From Chryseobacterium viscerum (GTDB lineage: Bacteria; Bacteroidota; Bacteroidia; Flavobacteriales; Weeksellaceae), in contig NZ_PPEG02000004.1 of assembly GCF_002899945.2 (NCBI RefSeq), positions 310,001 through 374,000 on the forward strand: 64,000 bases of DNA, written 5' to 3'. The notes under the pieces were generated by a model. That model did not search any database. It had not been told where the DNA came from and saw only the letters and a list, made by a program, of their open reading frames with translations. Below are positions 7,699 through 17,325 of this stretch, piece after piece. Position 1 is the stretch's first letter, and each line of letters begins with the position of its first letter. Made by a program: the position numbers and the translations under genes.

Positions 7699-10563
7699 AT
7701 GAAAAAAGTATTATCTTCATTTGCGGTCATCTTTTTGATGTCTGCTAATGCCTTTGGACAGAATATCCCTGTGGATTCTTCTGTAAGAATAGGTACCCTT
7801 TCCAACGGAATGAAGTACTATATCAAAAAAAACACGTTGCCTGAGAAAAAAGTAGATTTCCGTCTGGCGATCAATGCCGGATCTATTCTTGAAGATGAAA
7901 ATCAAAGAGGATTGGCTCACTTTATGGAGCACATGAACTTCAATGGAACCAAAAACTTTCCAGATAATAAATTAGTAGACTTTTTACAGTCTATCGGAGT
8001 CAAATTTGGCCAGCACCTTAATGCTTACACCAGCTTTGACGAAACGGTTTATATGCTTCCTGTCCCATTGGATAAGCCGGGAAATCTGGATGCCGGTTTG
8101 AAAGTAATGGAAGACTGGGCATTTAATGCAACGCTTTCTGATGAACAGATCAATAAAGAAAGAGGAGTTGTATTGGAAGAGCTGAGACTGGGATTGGGAG
8201 CAGACAAAAGAATGATGGATAAATACCTTCCGAAACTTTTATATAAATCTCAGTATGCAGACAGACTTCCAATCGGGAAAAAAGACGTACTGGAAAATTT
8301 CAAACCTGATGTGATCAGAAAATTCCACCAGGATTGGTACAGACCGGATCTGATGGCAATTATCGTAGTAGGAGATATCAATGTGGATGAAATTGAAAAA
8401 AAGATCAAAGATAACTTCAGCAAATATAAAAACCCTTCAAAACCTAGAGAGAGAAAATCTTTTGACCTTCCAAATCATAAAGAAACTCTGGTAGCGATTG
8501 AAACAGACCCTGATGCGACCAATTCTATGGTGCAGTTTATCATGAAAGATGCTGATGCCTATACACCGGATGTAACCATTCAACAATACAATCAGAGTTT
8601 AGTGGAAAATCTGTCAACGACAATGTTGAACAACAGATTAAGAGAACTGATCAATTCTACAAACCCACCTTTTACTTTCGGATCTGTATATCACGGAGGA
8701 ACTTATGCAAGAAGCAAAGAAGCTTTCCAGGGATTTGCCATGGTAAAAGAAGGAAATCAGCTTAGCGCATTGAAAGTTTTGCTGGAAGAAGTGGAAAGAG
8801 CAAAAAGATTCGGATTTACTCAGTCTGAGCTTGACAGAGCAAAATCTCAGATTCTTTCTAATCTTGAAAGATCTTATAACAACAGAGATAAGACAGAAAG
8901 TGATATGCTGGTAGGGGAGTATGTAAGACACTTCCTGGAGCAGGAGCCAATTCCTGGAATTGCCTGGGAATATGAAGATACAAAATCTTTCTTGCCGTCT
9001 GTTACCCTTGCACAAACTAACGAAATCATCAAAAAGATGGTGAAAGATGACAGCAGGGTAATTGTTATCACAGGTCCTAAAAAAGATAATGTAACCATGC
9101 CTACAGAAGCGATGGTTGTGAATACATTCGACGCTGTGAAAATGGCTGATCTTAAACCTTATGAAGAAAAGGCAACGATCAAGAATTTAGTAAAGCCTTT
9201 CAAATCTGAAGGGAAAATTGCTAAAACGGAAACTGATGCTAAGCTGGGAACAACAACCTGGACATTAAGCAACGGAGCGAAAGTCACATTCAAGAAAACA
9301 GATTTTAAAGATGATGAAATCGTATTTACAGCAAGAAGTTTAGGAGGAAGTTCTCTTATTCAGGATGCTGACTACAATAAGACTCAGTTCGCATTTGCTG
9401 CATTAACGGAAGCAGGAGTAGGTGGGTTTTCTAAAGCAGATCTTACCAACTATCTTGCCGGTAAGCAGGTGGGGGTAAATCCTATGGTAACCTCTCTTTT
9501 TGAAGGTGTTTCAGGGAGAACCACTCAAAAGGATCTAGGAACAGCTTTGGAATTGATGTATGCTTATTTTACAAGTTTAAATTACAACCCGGCATCCTTT
9601 AATGCTTACAAAGAAAAGCAATCTGCCATGCTGAATAACCTGTTGTCTAATCCTCAGGCTTATTTCTCTAATGAGCATGCAAAATTCATGAACCAGAAGA
9701 ATCCTAGATTTATCGGTGTATTCCCAATGGAAAAAGACTGGGCTAATACAGATTATAAAAAGGCATATGATATCTATAAAGAGAAATTTGCCAATGCAGG
9801 AAATTTCCAGTTCTATTTCGTAGGAAATATTGACGAGGCGAAATTTAAAAATGAAGTCCTTCAGTATATTGCAAGCCTTCCGTCATCAGGAAAAGCGACT
9901 ATGTTTAAAGATACCGGATACAGAACAATTACCGGAGATTATACAAAAGTCTACAAAAAAGGAAAAGACCCTAAGAGTATGGTATCTATTTCTTACAGTG
10001 GAGAAGCTCCTTACAATGAAAAAGATGCTTTAGCATTATCTGCTCTTGGAGAAGTGGCTACCATCAAGGTACTCGAAAAACTGAGAGAAGATGAAAGCGG
10101 TATCTACGGTGGAGGTGCAAGAGGAGGGATGAACAAAATACCTTATGGTACTTACAGTTTTGGTATCAACTTCCCTTGTGGTCCGGAAAATGCAGATAAG
10201 CTGACTAAAAGTGCTATTGCAGAACTTCAGAAGCTAATTGACAAGGGTCCTGAGCAAAAAGATCTGGATAAGTACAAAGAAGGAGAATACAATGACAACA
10301 AAACAGAACTTAAAGACAATATGTTCTGGATGAATGCCATCGCTAAAAACCAGCTGGATGGAAGTGATAAATATGATATCCTTAATTACCAGGATAAAGT
10401 AAAAGCACTTACAGTAAAAGATCTTCAGGATGTTGCTAAAAAATACCTTACAAAAGGTAGAATCGTAGCGACACTAATGCCAGAAGATGGCTGGGAAAAA
10501 GCTAAAAAAGATGAAGCTAAAAAAGTAGAAGCCGCAATTGTAAAACCAGGAGCAGCAAATTAA
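7699..10563 (+). CDS. M16 family zinc metallopeptidase, tandem copy 1
   Basis: This is a 954-residue exported insulinase/pitrilysin-type peptidase. A signal peptide (about 1-21, ending ANAFGQ) is followed by an N-terminal M16 domain with the inverted zinc motif HFMEH at 74-78. The third ligand, Glu154, is 76 residues beyond the last His, as in active family members. Two inactive M16C domains and a second M16 half follow, with a basic, Lys/Ala-rich tail. Such two-halved enzymes form a chamber that degrades peptides; in this position it would act in the periplasm. The next gene is a close paralogue, and the two also share sequence upstream of their start codons. No M16 partner with a degenerate metal site is visible. 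Confidence 0.93.
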   Translation: MKKVLSSFAVIFLMSANAFGQNIPVDSSVRIGTLSNGMKYYIKKNTLPEKKVDFRLAINAGSILEDENQRGLAHFMEHMNFNGTKNFPDNKLVDFLQSIGVKFGQHLNAYTSFDETVYMLPVPLDKPGNLDAGLKVMEDWAFNATLSDEQINKERGVVLEELRLGLGADKRMMDKYLPKLLYKSQYADRLPIGKKDVLENFKPDVIRKFHQDWYRPDLMAIIVVGDINVDEIEKKIKDNFSKYKNPSKPRERKSFDLPNHKETLVAIETDPDATNSMVQFIMKDADAYTPDVTIQQYNQSLVENLSTTMLNNRLRELINSTNPPFTFGSVYHGGTYARSKEAFQGFAMVKEGNQLSALKVLLEEVERAKRFGFTQSELDRAKSQILSNLERSYNNRDKTESDMLVGEYVRHFLEQEPIPGIAWEYEDTKSFLPSVTLAQTNEIIKKMVKDDSRVIVITGPKKDNVTMPTEAMVVNTFDAVKMADLKPYEEKATIKNLVKPFKSEGKIAKTETDAKLGTTTWTLSNGAKVTFKKTDFKDDEIVFTARSLGGSSLIQDADYNKTQFAFAALTEAGVGGFSKADLTNYLAGKQVGVNPMVTSLFEGVSGRTTQKDLGTALELMYAYFTSLNYNPASFNAYKEKQSAMLNNLLSNPQAYFSNEHAKFMNQKNPRFIGVFPMEKDWANTDYKKAYDIYKEKFANAGNFQFYFVGNIDEAKFKNEVLQYIASLPSSGKATMFKDTGYRTITGDYTKVYKKGKDPKSMVSISYSGEAPYNEKDALALSALGEVATIKVLEKLREDESGIYGGGARGGMNKIPYGTYSFGINFPCGPENADKLTKSAIAELQKLIDKGPEQKDLDKYKEGEYNDNKTELKDNMFWMNAIAKNQLDGSDKYDILNYQDKVKALTVKDLQDVAKKYLTKGRIVATLMPEDGWEKAKKDEAKKVEAAIVKPGAAN

Positions 10564-10584
10564 TTTTTTTTACTTAAAATAAGA

Positions 10585-10614
10585 AAGCCGTTGTTTTTTA
10601 CAACGGTTTTTTTT
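10585..10614 (+). terminator. Terminator between the M16 copies
   Basis: CCGTTG and CAACGG pair around a T-rich loop and are followed by eight T residues. Because the terminator separates the copies, they are probably transcribed independently. Confidence 0.85.
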
Positions 10615-10835
10615 GTTGAATAAGGATAATATAACCGTAGATCAATAGCATTTTTAGCTTAACGAAGAAAATGAGCTTATTTTTAATGAGTCTATTTTAA
10701 ATAATTTACGAATGTTTTTAATGAAAAATTATTTTGAATAAGATAAAATAAACAATTCGCGTTCATTTTGTAATATTTAAATTTTTTAACTTGAATTTAA
10801 CCGTATGGCAAAGGCCTACTTGTAGGGAGAATTGA

Positions 10836-10843
10836 TATTTTTG
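10836..10843 (+). promoter_or_regulatory. -7 element of M16 copy 2
   Basis: TATTTTTG is a perfect TAnnTTTG element 15 bases before the first in-frame ATG. The corresponding site before copy 1 reads TACTTTTA, so the duplicated promoters have diverged. The rest of the gap from 10616 is AT-rich with no gene seen. Confidence 0.5.
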
Positions 10844-10864
10844 GAGGGTCAAAAAATAATGCAG

Positions 10865-13723
10865 ATGAAAAAAATATTATCTTCGTTTTCAGTCATCTTC
10901 CTGATGTCTGTAAATGTCTATGGACAGAATATCCCTGTGGATCCTTCTGTAAAAATAGGTACTCTTTCCAACGGAATGAAGTACTACATCAAAAAAAATG
11001 TTTTACCCGAGAAAAAGGTAGAATTCCGTCTGGCGATCAATGCCGGATCTATTCTTGAAGACGAGAATCAAAGAGGATTGGCTCACTTTATGGAGCACAT
11101 GAACTTCAACGGAACCAAAAACTTTCCAGATAACAAATTAGTAGACTTTTTACAGTCTATTGGAGTAAAATTCGGGCAGCACCTTAATGCTTCTACCGGT
11201 TTTGATGAAACAGTTTACATGCTTCCTGTTCCACTGGATAAGCCGGGAAATCTGGATGCCGGACTGAAAGTGATGGAAGACTGGGCATTTAATGCAACAC
11301 TTTCTGACAAACAGATCGATAAAGAAAGAGGAGTCGTACTGGAAGAACTGAGATTAGGTCTTGGACCAGATAAGAGAATGATGGATAAATACCTTCCGAA
11401 ACTTTTATACAAATCTCAGTATGCAGAGAGACTCCCAATCGGGAAAAAAGAAATCATTGAAAACTTCAAACCTGATGTGATCAGAAAATTCCACCAGGAC
11501 TGGTACAGACCAGATCTGATGGCAATTATCGTAGTAGGAGATATCAATGTGGATGAAATTGAAAAAAAGATTAAGGATAATTTCAGCAAATATAAAAACC
11601 CTTCAAAATCTAGAGAAAGAAAATCTTTTGACCTTCCAAATCATAAAGAAGCACTGGTTGCTATTGAGACAGATCCGGACGCTACAGGCTCCGGAGTACA
11701 GTTTATCATCAAAGATTCTGAAACATACAAACCGGATGTAACGGTCCAGCAATACGATCAAAGCCTTGTAGAAGGTCTTGTGAATATTATGCTGAACAGC
11801 AGATTGGCAGAACTGGTTAACTCAACAAATCCTCCTTTTACGTATGGTTCGGTATACCACGGAGGAACTTATGCAAGAACAAAAGAAGCATTTCAGGGAT
11901 CAGCTGCTACAAAAGATGGCGATCAGCTGAATGCACTGAAAGTCCTTTTGGAAGAAGTGGAAAGAGCAAAAAGATTCGGATTTACCCAATCTGAACTGGA
12001 TAGAGCAAAAGAACAGTTGCTTTCTTCTTATGAGTGGGCTTACAACAATAAAGATAAGAACCAAAGTGGGGATCTGATTGACGGATATGTAGGTAATTTT
12101 CTAAGACAGGATCCAATCCCTGGAATTACCTGGGGATATGAACATATTAAAAAAGTACTTCCAGCCGTAGTACTGGAACAAACCAATGGAATTATCAAAA
12201 AGCTGGTAAAGGATGACAGCAGGGTGATCGTAATTACAGGCCCGAAAAAAGATAATATTAAAATGCCAACAGAGGCAATGGTTCTGAATACATTCGATGC
12301 TGTGAAAATGGCTGACCTTAAACCTTATGAAGAAAAAACTAAGGCTGAAAGCTTAATAAAACCATTCAAATCTGAAGGTAAAATTGCAAAAACAGAATCA
12401 GATGCTAAGCTGGGGACTACAACCTGGACATTAAGCAACGGAGCTCAAGTTACTTTTAAGAAAACAGATTTTAAAGATGATGAAATTGCTTTTGCAGCAG
12501 TAAGCCTGGGAGGAGTATCAGTTATTCCGGATGCTGATTATCATAAAACACGATTTGCCTTCGATGCTTTGCTGGAAGCAGGAATTGGCGGGCTTTCCAA
12601 GACAGATCTTACGCATTATCTTGCTGGAAAACAGGTTTCTGCAAGCTCTTATGTCGGAGGTCTTACAGAAGGCGTTTCCGGAACAAGTTCGAAAAAGGAT
12701 CTGAAAACGGCTATGGAGTTGATCTATGCATGTTTTACAGACTTAAATTACAACCCTGATGCATTCAATGCTTATAAGACAAAGAAGTCTGCAGCACTGG
12801 CTAATGTAGATTCAGATCCGGAATATTATTTTTCTAATGAATATGCCAAATTTATCAATCAGAAAAATCCGAGATTTACCGGTCTTGAACCTACCGAAAA
12901 AGATTGGGCGAATACAGATTATAAAAAAGCATATGATATCTACAAACAGAAATTTGCCAATGCAGGTAATTTCCACTTCTATTTTGTAGGAAACATAGAT
13001 GAAGGGCAGCTTAAAAAGGAAGTACTGCAGTATATTGCATCACTTCCTACCTCTGGAAAATCATCTACATTTAAAGATACAGGTTACAGACCTGTGGAAG
13101 GAGGATATACCAAGGTATATAAAAAGGGAAAAGAACCGAAGAGCCTGGTAACAATCTCGTATAGCGGAGAAGCTCCTTATAATGAGAAAGAGGCTATGGC
13201 ACTTTCAGCTCTTGGTGAAGTTGCTACGATTAAAGTTCTTGAAAAACTAAGAGAAGAGGAAAGTGGTATTTATGGCGGCGGTGCAGGAGGAAGCTTCAGT
13301 AAAATTCCATACAGTGCCTATGATTTTAGTATTAATTTCCCTTGTGGTCCTGAAAATGTAGATAAACTCACAAAAATTGCAATGGGCGAATTACAAAAAT
13401 TCATAGATAAAGGCCCTGAGCAAAAAGACCTTGATAAATATAAAGAGGGAGAATACAACGAATATAAAACAAGCCTTAAAGACAATGGATTCTGGCTACA
13501 GGGGATTTCCCAAAATCAGGTAGATGGTAGTGATCAATATAATATTCTGAACTATCCGGATAAAGTAAAGGCACTTACGGTAAAGGATCTTCAGGATGTT
13601 GCCAGAAAATATCTTTCTAAAGGGAGAAGTCTCGCGGTATTAATGCCGGAAGACGGGTTTGAAAACATCCAAAAAGCCAACAGCCCAAAAGAGATTAAAG
13701 CAGGTGCAGCTACAAAACAATAA
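10865..13723 (+). CDS. M16 family zinc metallopeptidase, tandem copy 2
   Basis: This paralogue of the preceding gene has about 952 residues from the ATG at 10865; an ATG two codons earlier at 10859 is also possible. Its signal peptide ends NVYGQ. The zinc motif HFMEH is again at 74-78 and the distal Glu is conserved, so this copy also looks catalytically competent. By eye, the first 250 residues are nearly identical to copy 1, while residues of about 480-680 and the substrate-chamber half are clearly more divergent. The pair is an ancient-to-intermediate tandem duplication that kept both active sites, suggesting split substrate ranges (inference). The C-terminal Lys/Ala tail of copy 1 is replaced by a shorter one. 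Confidence 0.93.
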   Translation: MKKILSSFSVIFLMSVNVYGQNIPVDPSVKIGTLSNGMKYYIKKNVLPEKKVEFRLAINAGSILEDENQRGLAHFMEHMNFNGTKNFPDNKLVDFLQSIGVKFGQHLNASTGFDETVYMLPVPLDKPGNLDAGLKVMEDWAFNATLSDKQIDKERGVVLEELRLGLGPDKRMMDKYLPKLLYKSQYAERLPIGKKEIIENFKPDVIRKFHQDWYRPDLMAIIVVGDINVDEIEKKIKDNFSKYKNPSKSRERKSFDLPNHKEALVAIETDPDATGSGVQFIIKDSETYKPDVTVQQYDQSLVEGLVNIMLNSRLAELVNSTNPPFTYGSVYHGGTYARTKEAFQGSAATKDGDQLNALKVLLEEVERAKRFGFTQSELDRAKEQLLSSYEWAYNNKDKNQSGDLIDGYVGNFLRQDPIPGITWGYEHIKKVLPAVVLEQTNGIIKKLVKDDSRVIVITGPKKDNIKMPTEAMVLNTFDAVKMADLKPYEEKTKAESLIKPFKSEGKIAKTESDAKLGTTTWTLSNGAQVTFKKTDFKDDEIAFAAVSLGGVSVIPDADYHKTRFAFDALLEAGIGGLSKTDLTHYLAGKQVSASSYVGGLTEGVSGTSSKKDLKTAMELIYACFTDLNYNPDAFNAYKTKKSAALANVDSDPEYYFSNEYAKFINQKNPRFTGLEPTEKDWANTDYKKAYDIYKQKFANAGNFHFYFVGNIDEGQLKKEVLQYIASLPTSGKSSTFKDTGYRPVEGGYTKVYKKGKEPKSLVTISYSGEAPYNEKEAMALSALGEVATIKVLEKLREEESGIYGGGAGGSFSKIPYSAYDFSINFPCGPENVDKLTKIAMGELQKFIDKGPEQKDLDKYKEGEYNEYKTSLKDNGFWLQGISQNQVDGSDQYNILNYPDKVKALTVKDLQDVARKYLSKGRSLAVLMPEDGFENIQKANSPKEIKAGAATKQ

Positions 13724-13740
13724 ATTCTTATTTCAATTAA

Positions 13741-13768
13741 AAAACCGCAGAGAAATCTGCGGTTTTTG
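13741..13768. terminator. Bidirectional terminator
   Basis: AAACCGCAG and CTGCGGTTT form a 9-bp stem with T tracts on both strands. It lies between the converging M16 copy 2 and the DUF3109 gene. Confidence 0.85.
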
Positions 13769-13786
13769 TTATTTAATGTAAATCGG

Positions 13787-14371
13787 TTAAGAACCAAATT
13801 CTTTTTTCCATTCGTCAGCGACTTCGCTCAGAACATTGTAAAATTCTTCACCATACTTTCTTTTCAATGGAGTCTTCAAAAACTTATAAACAGGAACCTG
13901 AAGCTCTTTTCCAAGGGTGCAGGCATCACTGCATACATTCCATTCGTGATAATTCAAAGCGGTAAATGAAGAATATTCTGTAATACGGATCGGGTAGAGG
14001 TGGCATGAGATAGGCTTTTGCCATTCTACAGCACCGTCTTCATACGCTTTTTCAATACCACATTTGGTAATTCCTTTTTCATCGAAAGTTACATAAGCAC
14101 ATTCGCGGTCCTCCACCATTGGAGTAACATACATTCCGTCGTGCGGATCAGTAGTCCATGTTCCCTGCTCTTCAAGGGCTTTGATTCCTTCCTGAGTAAG
14201 GTAAGGCTTTATTTTATCAAAAATACTGTCCAATACTTCAAGCTCGTCTTTGTCCAACGGAGCTCCTACATCTCCCTCCACACAACATGCACCTTTACAT
14301 TTCGTAAGGTTGCAAACAAATTCCTCGGAAAAAATATCTTCGGAAATCAATTTATCGTCTATCTGAATCAT
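13787..14371 (-). CDS. DUF3109 family cysteine-rich protein
   Basis: The product is a 194-residue cytosolic protein of the DUF3109 family, common in Bacteroidetes. It has a cysteine cluster CNLTKCKGACC at about 21-31 and later cysteines in DRECAYV, TKCGIEK, ISCHLYPIR and NVCSDACTLG. The arrangement resembles the YkgJ-type Fe-S or zinc cluster proteins to which the family is related. No enzymatic activity is established. The gene ends at the bidirectional terminator and lies 6 bases downstream of the DUF6427 gene, so the two form an operon. Confidence 0.88.
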   Translation of the reverse strand: MIQIDDKLISEDIFSEEFVCNLTKCKGACCVEGDVGAPLDKDELEVLDSIFDKIKPYLTQEGIKALEEQGTWTTDPHDGMYVTPMVEDRECAYVTFDEKGITKCGIEKAYEDGAVEWQKPISCHLYPIRITEYSSFTALNYHEWNVCSDACTLGKELQVPVYKFLKTPLKRKYGEEFYNVLSEVADEWKKEFGS

Positions 14372-14377
14372 AATTTT

Positions 14378-15283
14378 TTAAAATAAATCAAAAACTGTAC
14401 CTGCTTTGAAGGTCAGTAAACTAATAATAATAAGCCATAAGCTGGCCTCTTTCATCCAGTATTTAGGCAAAAATCTCATCATTCTGCTCAGAATAATGCT
14501 TGAAGGAAATGCCAGAAGCATCAGGTATTCGTAGCTTTTATTCATATACAGGATGATGGAAATAAGCTGTGCCATCGAAAAGACCAGCAAGAAAGTATAC
14601 TTATACCTGCTTATCGGACTTTTCTTATTATAATTTTTAAAATGGTCATATACCGCATAGATCAGCATCAGAATCACAGGGATCAATGGCAGAATCTCGG
14701 TATAATCTGTGATCGGTTTCATCTTTCCAAACGGAAAATAATCAATATTCCAGGATGTGAACTGAACGAAATACATCACAGAAAAATAACTGAATGTAAT
14801 CAGGGCGATTCCGAGCAGGAACCTGAAAAGATTCAATGCAATTTTGGCAGAAGTAGCAATCACGTGAATGATTACAAATAAAGCCATCGGCCAGGTCGTA
14901 GGAAGGAAAATAAAGTTCAATGCTACAATAGATCCTACCAATACATAGGACTTCTTTCTGATATCTTCATCCGCACTTGTCAGAAGAAGGATAAGAAAAG
15001 AGTTAGTAAGCAGCGAAACAGCAATTCCTATATCCAGATTTCCAGGATACAGCCCAAAAATAAAAAAAGTATATAAGAATAATGGCAGATGAGTCTGATA
15101 ATTAAGGGCAATACTGTGAAAACAAAAATATCCTAAAGCAATTCCCAAAAAAGTTATTCCGGCAACAATAGCTTCATAAGTGTTGAAATTCAGTATGTTA
15201 AATATTATTACTACTAAAAGAAGAAAACCAATATAAACAGGAATTGAAAAAATATTGCTTTCTTTTGAAAGTAATTTAAACAT
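14378..15283 (-). CDS. DUF6427 family polytopic membrane protein
   Basis: The product is a 301-residue inner-membrane protein with about nine to ten hydrophobic segments, including VGFLLLVVIIF near residue 20 and LILLLTSADE near 95. Charges between segments are few, and no transporter signature or catalytic motif is visible. In flavobacteria DUF6427 genes sit next to DUF6341 genes, and here a DUF6341-like gene is divergently oriented 42 bases away. The function is unknown. Confidence 0.78.
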   Translation of the reverse strand: MFKLLSKESNIFSIPVYIGFLLLVVIIFNILNFNTYEAIVAGITFLGIALGYFCFHSIALNYQTHLPLFLYTFFIFGLYPGNLDIGIAVSLLTNSFLILLLTSADEDIRKKSYVLVGSIVALNFIFLPTTWPMALFVIIHVIATSAKIALNLFRFLLGIALITFSYFSVMYFVQFTSWNIDYFPFGKMKPITDYTEILPLIPVILMLIYAVYDHFKNYNKKSPISRYKYTFLLVFSMAQLISIILYMNKSYEYLMLLAFPSSIILSRMMRFLPKYWMKEASLWLIIISLLTFKAGTVFDLF

Positions 15284-15289
15284 TTTTTA

Positions 15290-15297
15290 TAAATTTG
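15290..15297 (+). promoter_or_regulatory. -7 element for the small membrane gene
   Basis: TAAATTTG in the 42-base divergent gap lies about 28 bases before the ATG at 15326. Confidence 0.4.
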
Positions 15298-15325
15298 TAC
15301 AAAGTTAATTTAAAAAAGGAAAATA

Positions 15326-15559
15326 ATGACGTCTTTCTTTCTATTCTTAAGTAAAGTTTTCAAATGGACTTTCGGTTTCTTTGAATCATTTGGTAATGTT
15401 TTAAACTGGATTCTATTTGCGGTTTGCTGTATATTGTTTACTTATTGGTGCTATGTACTGGTAGTTACACTAGGCGGTGACAAAGATAAAGACTATTATT
15501 CTCCAACGGAAGGTAAGAATCCTTACTACGATCCAAAGATCTACAAAAAAGAAGGTTAA
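15326..15559 (+). CDS. Small single-span membrane protein, DUF6341-like
   Basis: The product is 77 residues. An N-terminal amphipathic stretch is followed by one strong transmembrane segment, WILFAVCCILFTYWCYVLVV (about 31-50), and a hydrophilic tail rich in Asp, Lys and Tyr. The layout matches the flavobacterial DUF6341 family, and its divergent neighbour is DUF6427, the usual genomic companion. The function is unknown. A bidirectional terminator follows. Confidence 0.7.
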   Translation: MTSFFLFLSKVFKWTFGFFESFGNVLNWILFAVCCILFTYWCYVLVVTLGGDKDKDYYSPTEGKNPYYDPKIYKKEG

Positions 15560-15579
15560 TTAATTGGTTATATAGTAAA

Positions 15580-15615
15580 AAACCGATCAAACATTATGCT
15601 TTGATCGGTTTTTTT
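15580..15615. terminator. Bidirectional terminator
   Basis: AACCGATCAAA and TTTGATCGGTT form an 11-bp stem with T tracts on both strands, between the convergent DUF6341-like gene and the usp gene. Confidence 0.9.
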
Positions 15616-15642
15616 ATTACTAACGATTAAAATTTCTTTTTC

Positions 15643-16080
15643 TTAGTCGTGAATTGGAAGTACAAGAACAGGAATACTTGAGCTTTTCGTGATTCCTTTT
15701 GTTAAGCTTCCCACGAATACATCATAAATTCCGCTTCTGCCGTGTGATCCCATCACAATATAATCTGCATTTTTGTCCTTTGCATGTTCCAGAATAATAT
15801 CTTTGGCAAGTCCTTGTTTTAAAAGATGCTCGCAATCGATATCCTGAGCGATGATTCTTTGCTCAATCTTATTAAGCTGCACCAGCTCCTCTCTGATTTC
15901 GTTGGCTTCCACTTCCGGAAAATATTGAAATCCCATATCGCCAATGGCAAAGCCAATATCTGATGGCGCTACATGGATCAGGTAAATTCTGCCGTTAAGC
16001 TGTTTTGCAAATTTTATGGCACCGTCTACCAATTGGTCTGTCTTGTCCCCAAAATCTACGGGCAATACAATATTTATCAT
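15643..16080 (-). CDS. Universal stress protein, UspA family
   Basis: The product is a single 145-residue Usp domain. The nucleotide-binding motif G-x2-G-x9-G-S is present exactly (GSHGRSGIYDVFVGS, about 113-127), placing it in the ATP-binding UspFG-like branch. The family binds ATP and is made under starvation or respiratory stress; the partner is unknown. It is the last gene before a bidirectional terminator and lies 59 bases downstream of the FAH-family gene. Confidence 0.92.
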   Translation of the reverse strand: MINIVLPVDFGDKTDQLVDGAIKFAKQLNGRIYLIHVAPSDIGFAIGDMGFQYFPEVEANEIREELVQLNKIEQRIIAQDIDCEHLLKQGLAKDIILEHAKDKNADYIVMGSHGRSGIYDVFVGSLTKGITKSSSIPVLVLPIHD

Positions 16081-16139
16081 AACCTTTCATTTTGTTACCT
16101 AAAGATAGGAAAAATTTGTCAGAGTCTGATGTTAAATAC

Positions 16140-16745
16140 TTATAATATTCGGATATCAAGGATTTTTTCCTCTTCAAGATAAGCTTCCAAAATATCATTT
16201 TCTTCTACTTTTCCAACCCCTTTTGGAGTTCCTGTGAAAATAAGGTCACCTACCCTTAAAGTAAAATACTGAGAAGCAAAAGCAACGATATCATCAAAGT
16301 TGAACATCATATCTTTTGTATTACCATCTTGAACCTTCTCTTTGTTTTTCAATAATGAAAACTGAAGACTGTCAAGACTGAAACTTTCTTTTTTAAAGAA
16401 ACTGCTTACCACAGCAGAACCGTCAAAAGCTTTGGCAAGTTCCCATGGAAGTCCTTTTGATTTTAGCTCACTCTGAAGATCTCTCGCTGTGAAATCTATT
16501 CCCAGACCTATTTCTTCATAATGCTTGTGCGCTGTTTCTTTCTGAATATATTTCCCTCCCTTTGAAATTTTTAATACCACTTCCAGTTCGTAGTGAATGT
16601 CATTTGAAAATTCAGGAATGTAAAAATCATTTCCTTTTAAAACCGCTGTATCCGGTTTCATAAAAATAACAGGGTTCTCAGGAATTTCGTTTCCTAATTC
16701 TTTTGCGTGCTCACTGTAGTTTCTTCCTATGCAGATGATTTTCAT
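16140..16745 (-). CDS. Fumarylacetoacetate hydrolase family protein
   Basis: This is a 201-residue compact FAH-fold enzyme of the FAHD1/YcgM type, usually acting on short beta-keto or acylpyruvate substrates, including oxaloacetate decarboxylation. The metal-binding triad is visible as E-x-E in HYELEVVLK (about 71-78) and the Asp in GIDFTARDLQ (about 105). The C-terminal DLIFTGTPKGVG is the family's conserved closing motif. The start MKIICIGRNYSEHAKELGN is typical. It lies 11 bases after the preceding gene on the same strand. The substrate cannot be told from sequence. Confidence 0.9.
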   Translation of the reverse strand: MKIICIGRNYSEHAKELGNEIPENPVIFMKPDTAVLKGNDFYIPEFSNDIHYELEVVLKISKGGKYIQKETAHKHYEEIGLGIDFTARDLQSELKSKGLPWELAKAFDGSAVVSSFFKKESFSLDSLQFSLLKNKEKVQDGNTKDMMFNFDDIVAFASQYFTLRVGDLIFTGTPKGVGKVEENDILEAYLEEEKILDIRIL

Positions 16746-16756
16746 AACTTTATTGA

Positions 16757-17317
16757 TTAATTTACTATACCTTTAAAATATCCTTTTCCTTCTACTGTAT
16801 ATTTTTCAGGACCATATCTTCTTTGAACTTTAAGTTCGGTATATCCAAAGATACTGTCTCCCTCTTTATAAGATTCTTTATCCAGAATAAGTTTACTGTC
16901 CAAAACTTTATAATATTCTCCTGTATCCAGAAAATCAAAAGGCTTGATGTTGTCTGTATAAGAATACGGTGAAATTTTATATCTGTTTTGTAAAATATCT
17001 ATTTGGAAACCACCACCGCTAAAACCGTCTCCTACATAAAGTCTTACGGTTAATATTGGATTTTTCTGGATAGAACACTTGTAATATTCCAGGCTCAAGC
17101 TATCTGTTTCCATTTTTGTTTTGAAATCATTGGATTTAATGTCTCCTTTGTCCCAAATTGTTTCCTGCTTTTGTTTATCAAATGTTTTAAAAAGAGACCT
17201 TTTGCTTAAGCTATGATCAACTTCTACACTGTCCCATACTAGTAAGAACTTTCCTATTATGAAAACAAGAACGCCAAGAACGATGATGAAGAGAATTTTT
17301 CCAATCTTTTTGATCAT
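16757..17317 (-). CDS. Hypothetical membrane-anchored protein
   Basis: The product is 186 residues with one N-terminal transmembrane anchor (IGKILFIIVLGVLVFIIGKFLLVW, about 5-28). A periplasmic domain of mainly beta-type sequence follows, including VRLYVGDGFSGGGFQIDIL. No cysteine lipobox or catalytic motif is present, and I do not recognise a family. It sits between the DUF2007 and FAH genes on the same strand with 8- and 11-base gaps, so it belongs to their operon. Confidence 0.75.
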   Translation of the reverse strand: MIKKIGKILFIIVLGVLVFIIGKFLLVWDSVEVDHSLSKRSLFKTFDKQKQETIWDKGDIKSNDFKTKMETDSLSLEYYKCSIQKNPILTVRLYVGDGFSGGGFQIDILQNRYKISPYSYTDNIKPFDFLDTGEYYKVLDSKLILDKESYKEGDSIFGYTELKVQRRYGPEKYTVEGKGYFKGIVN

Positions 17318-17325
17318 AGTAAGCT

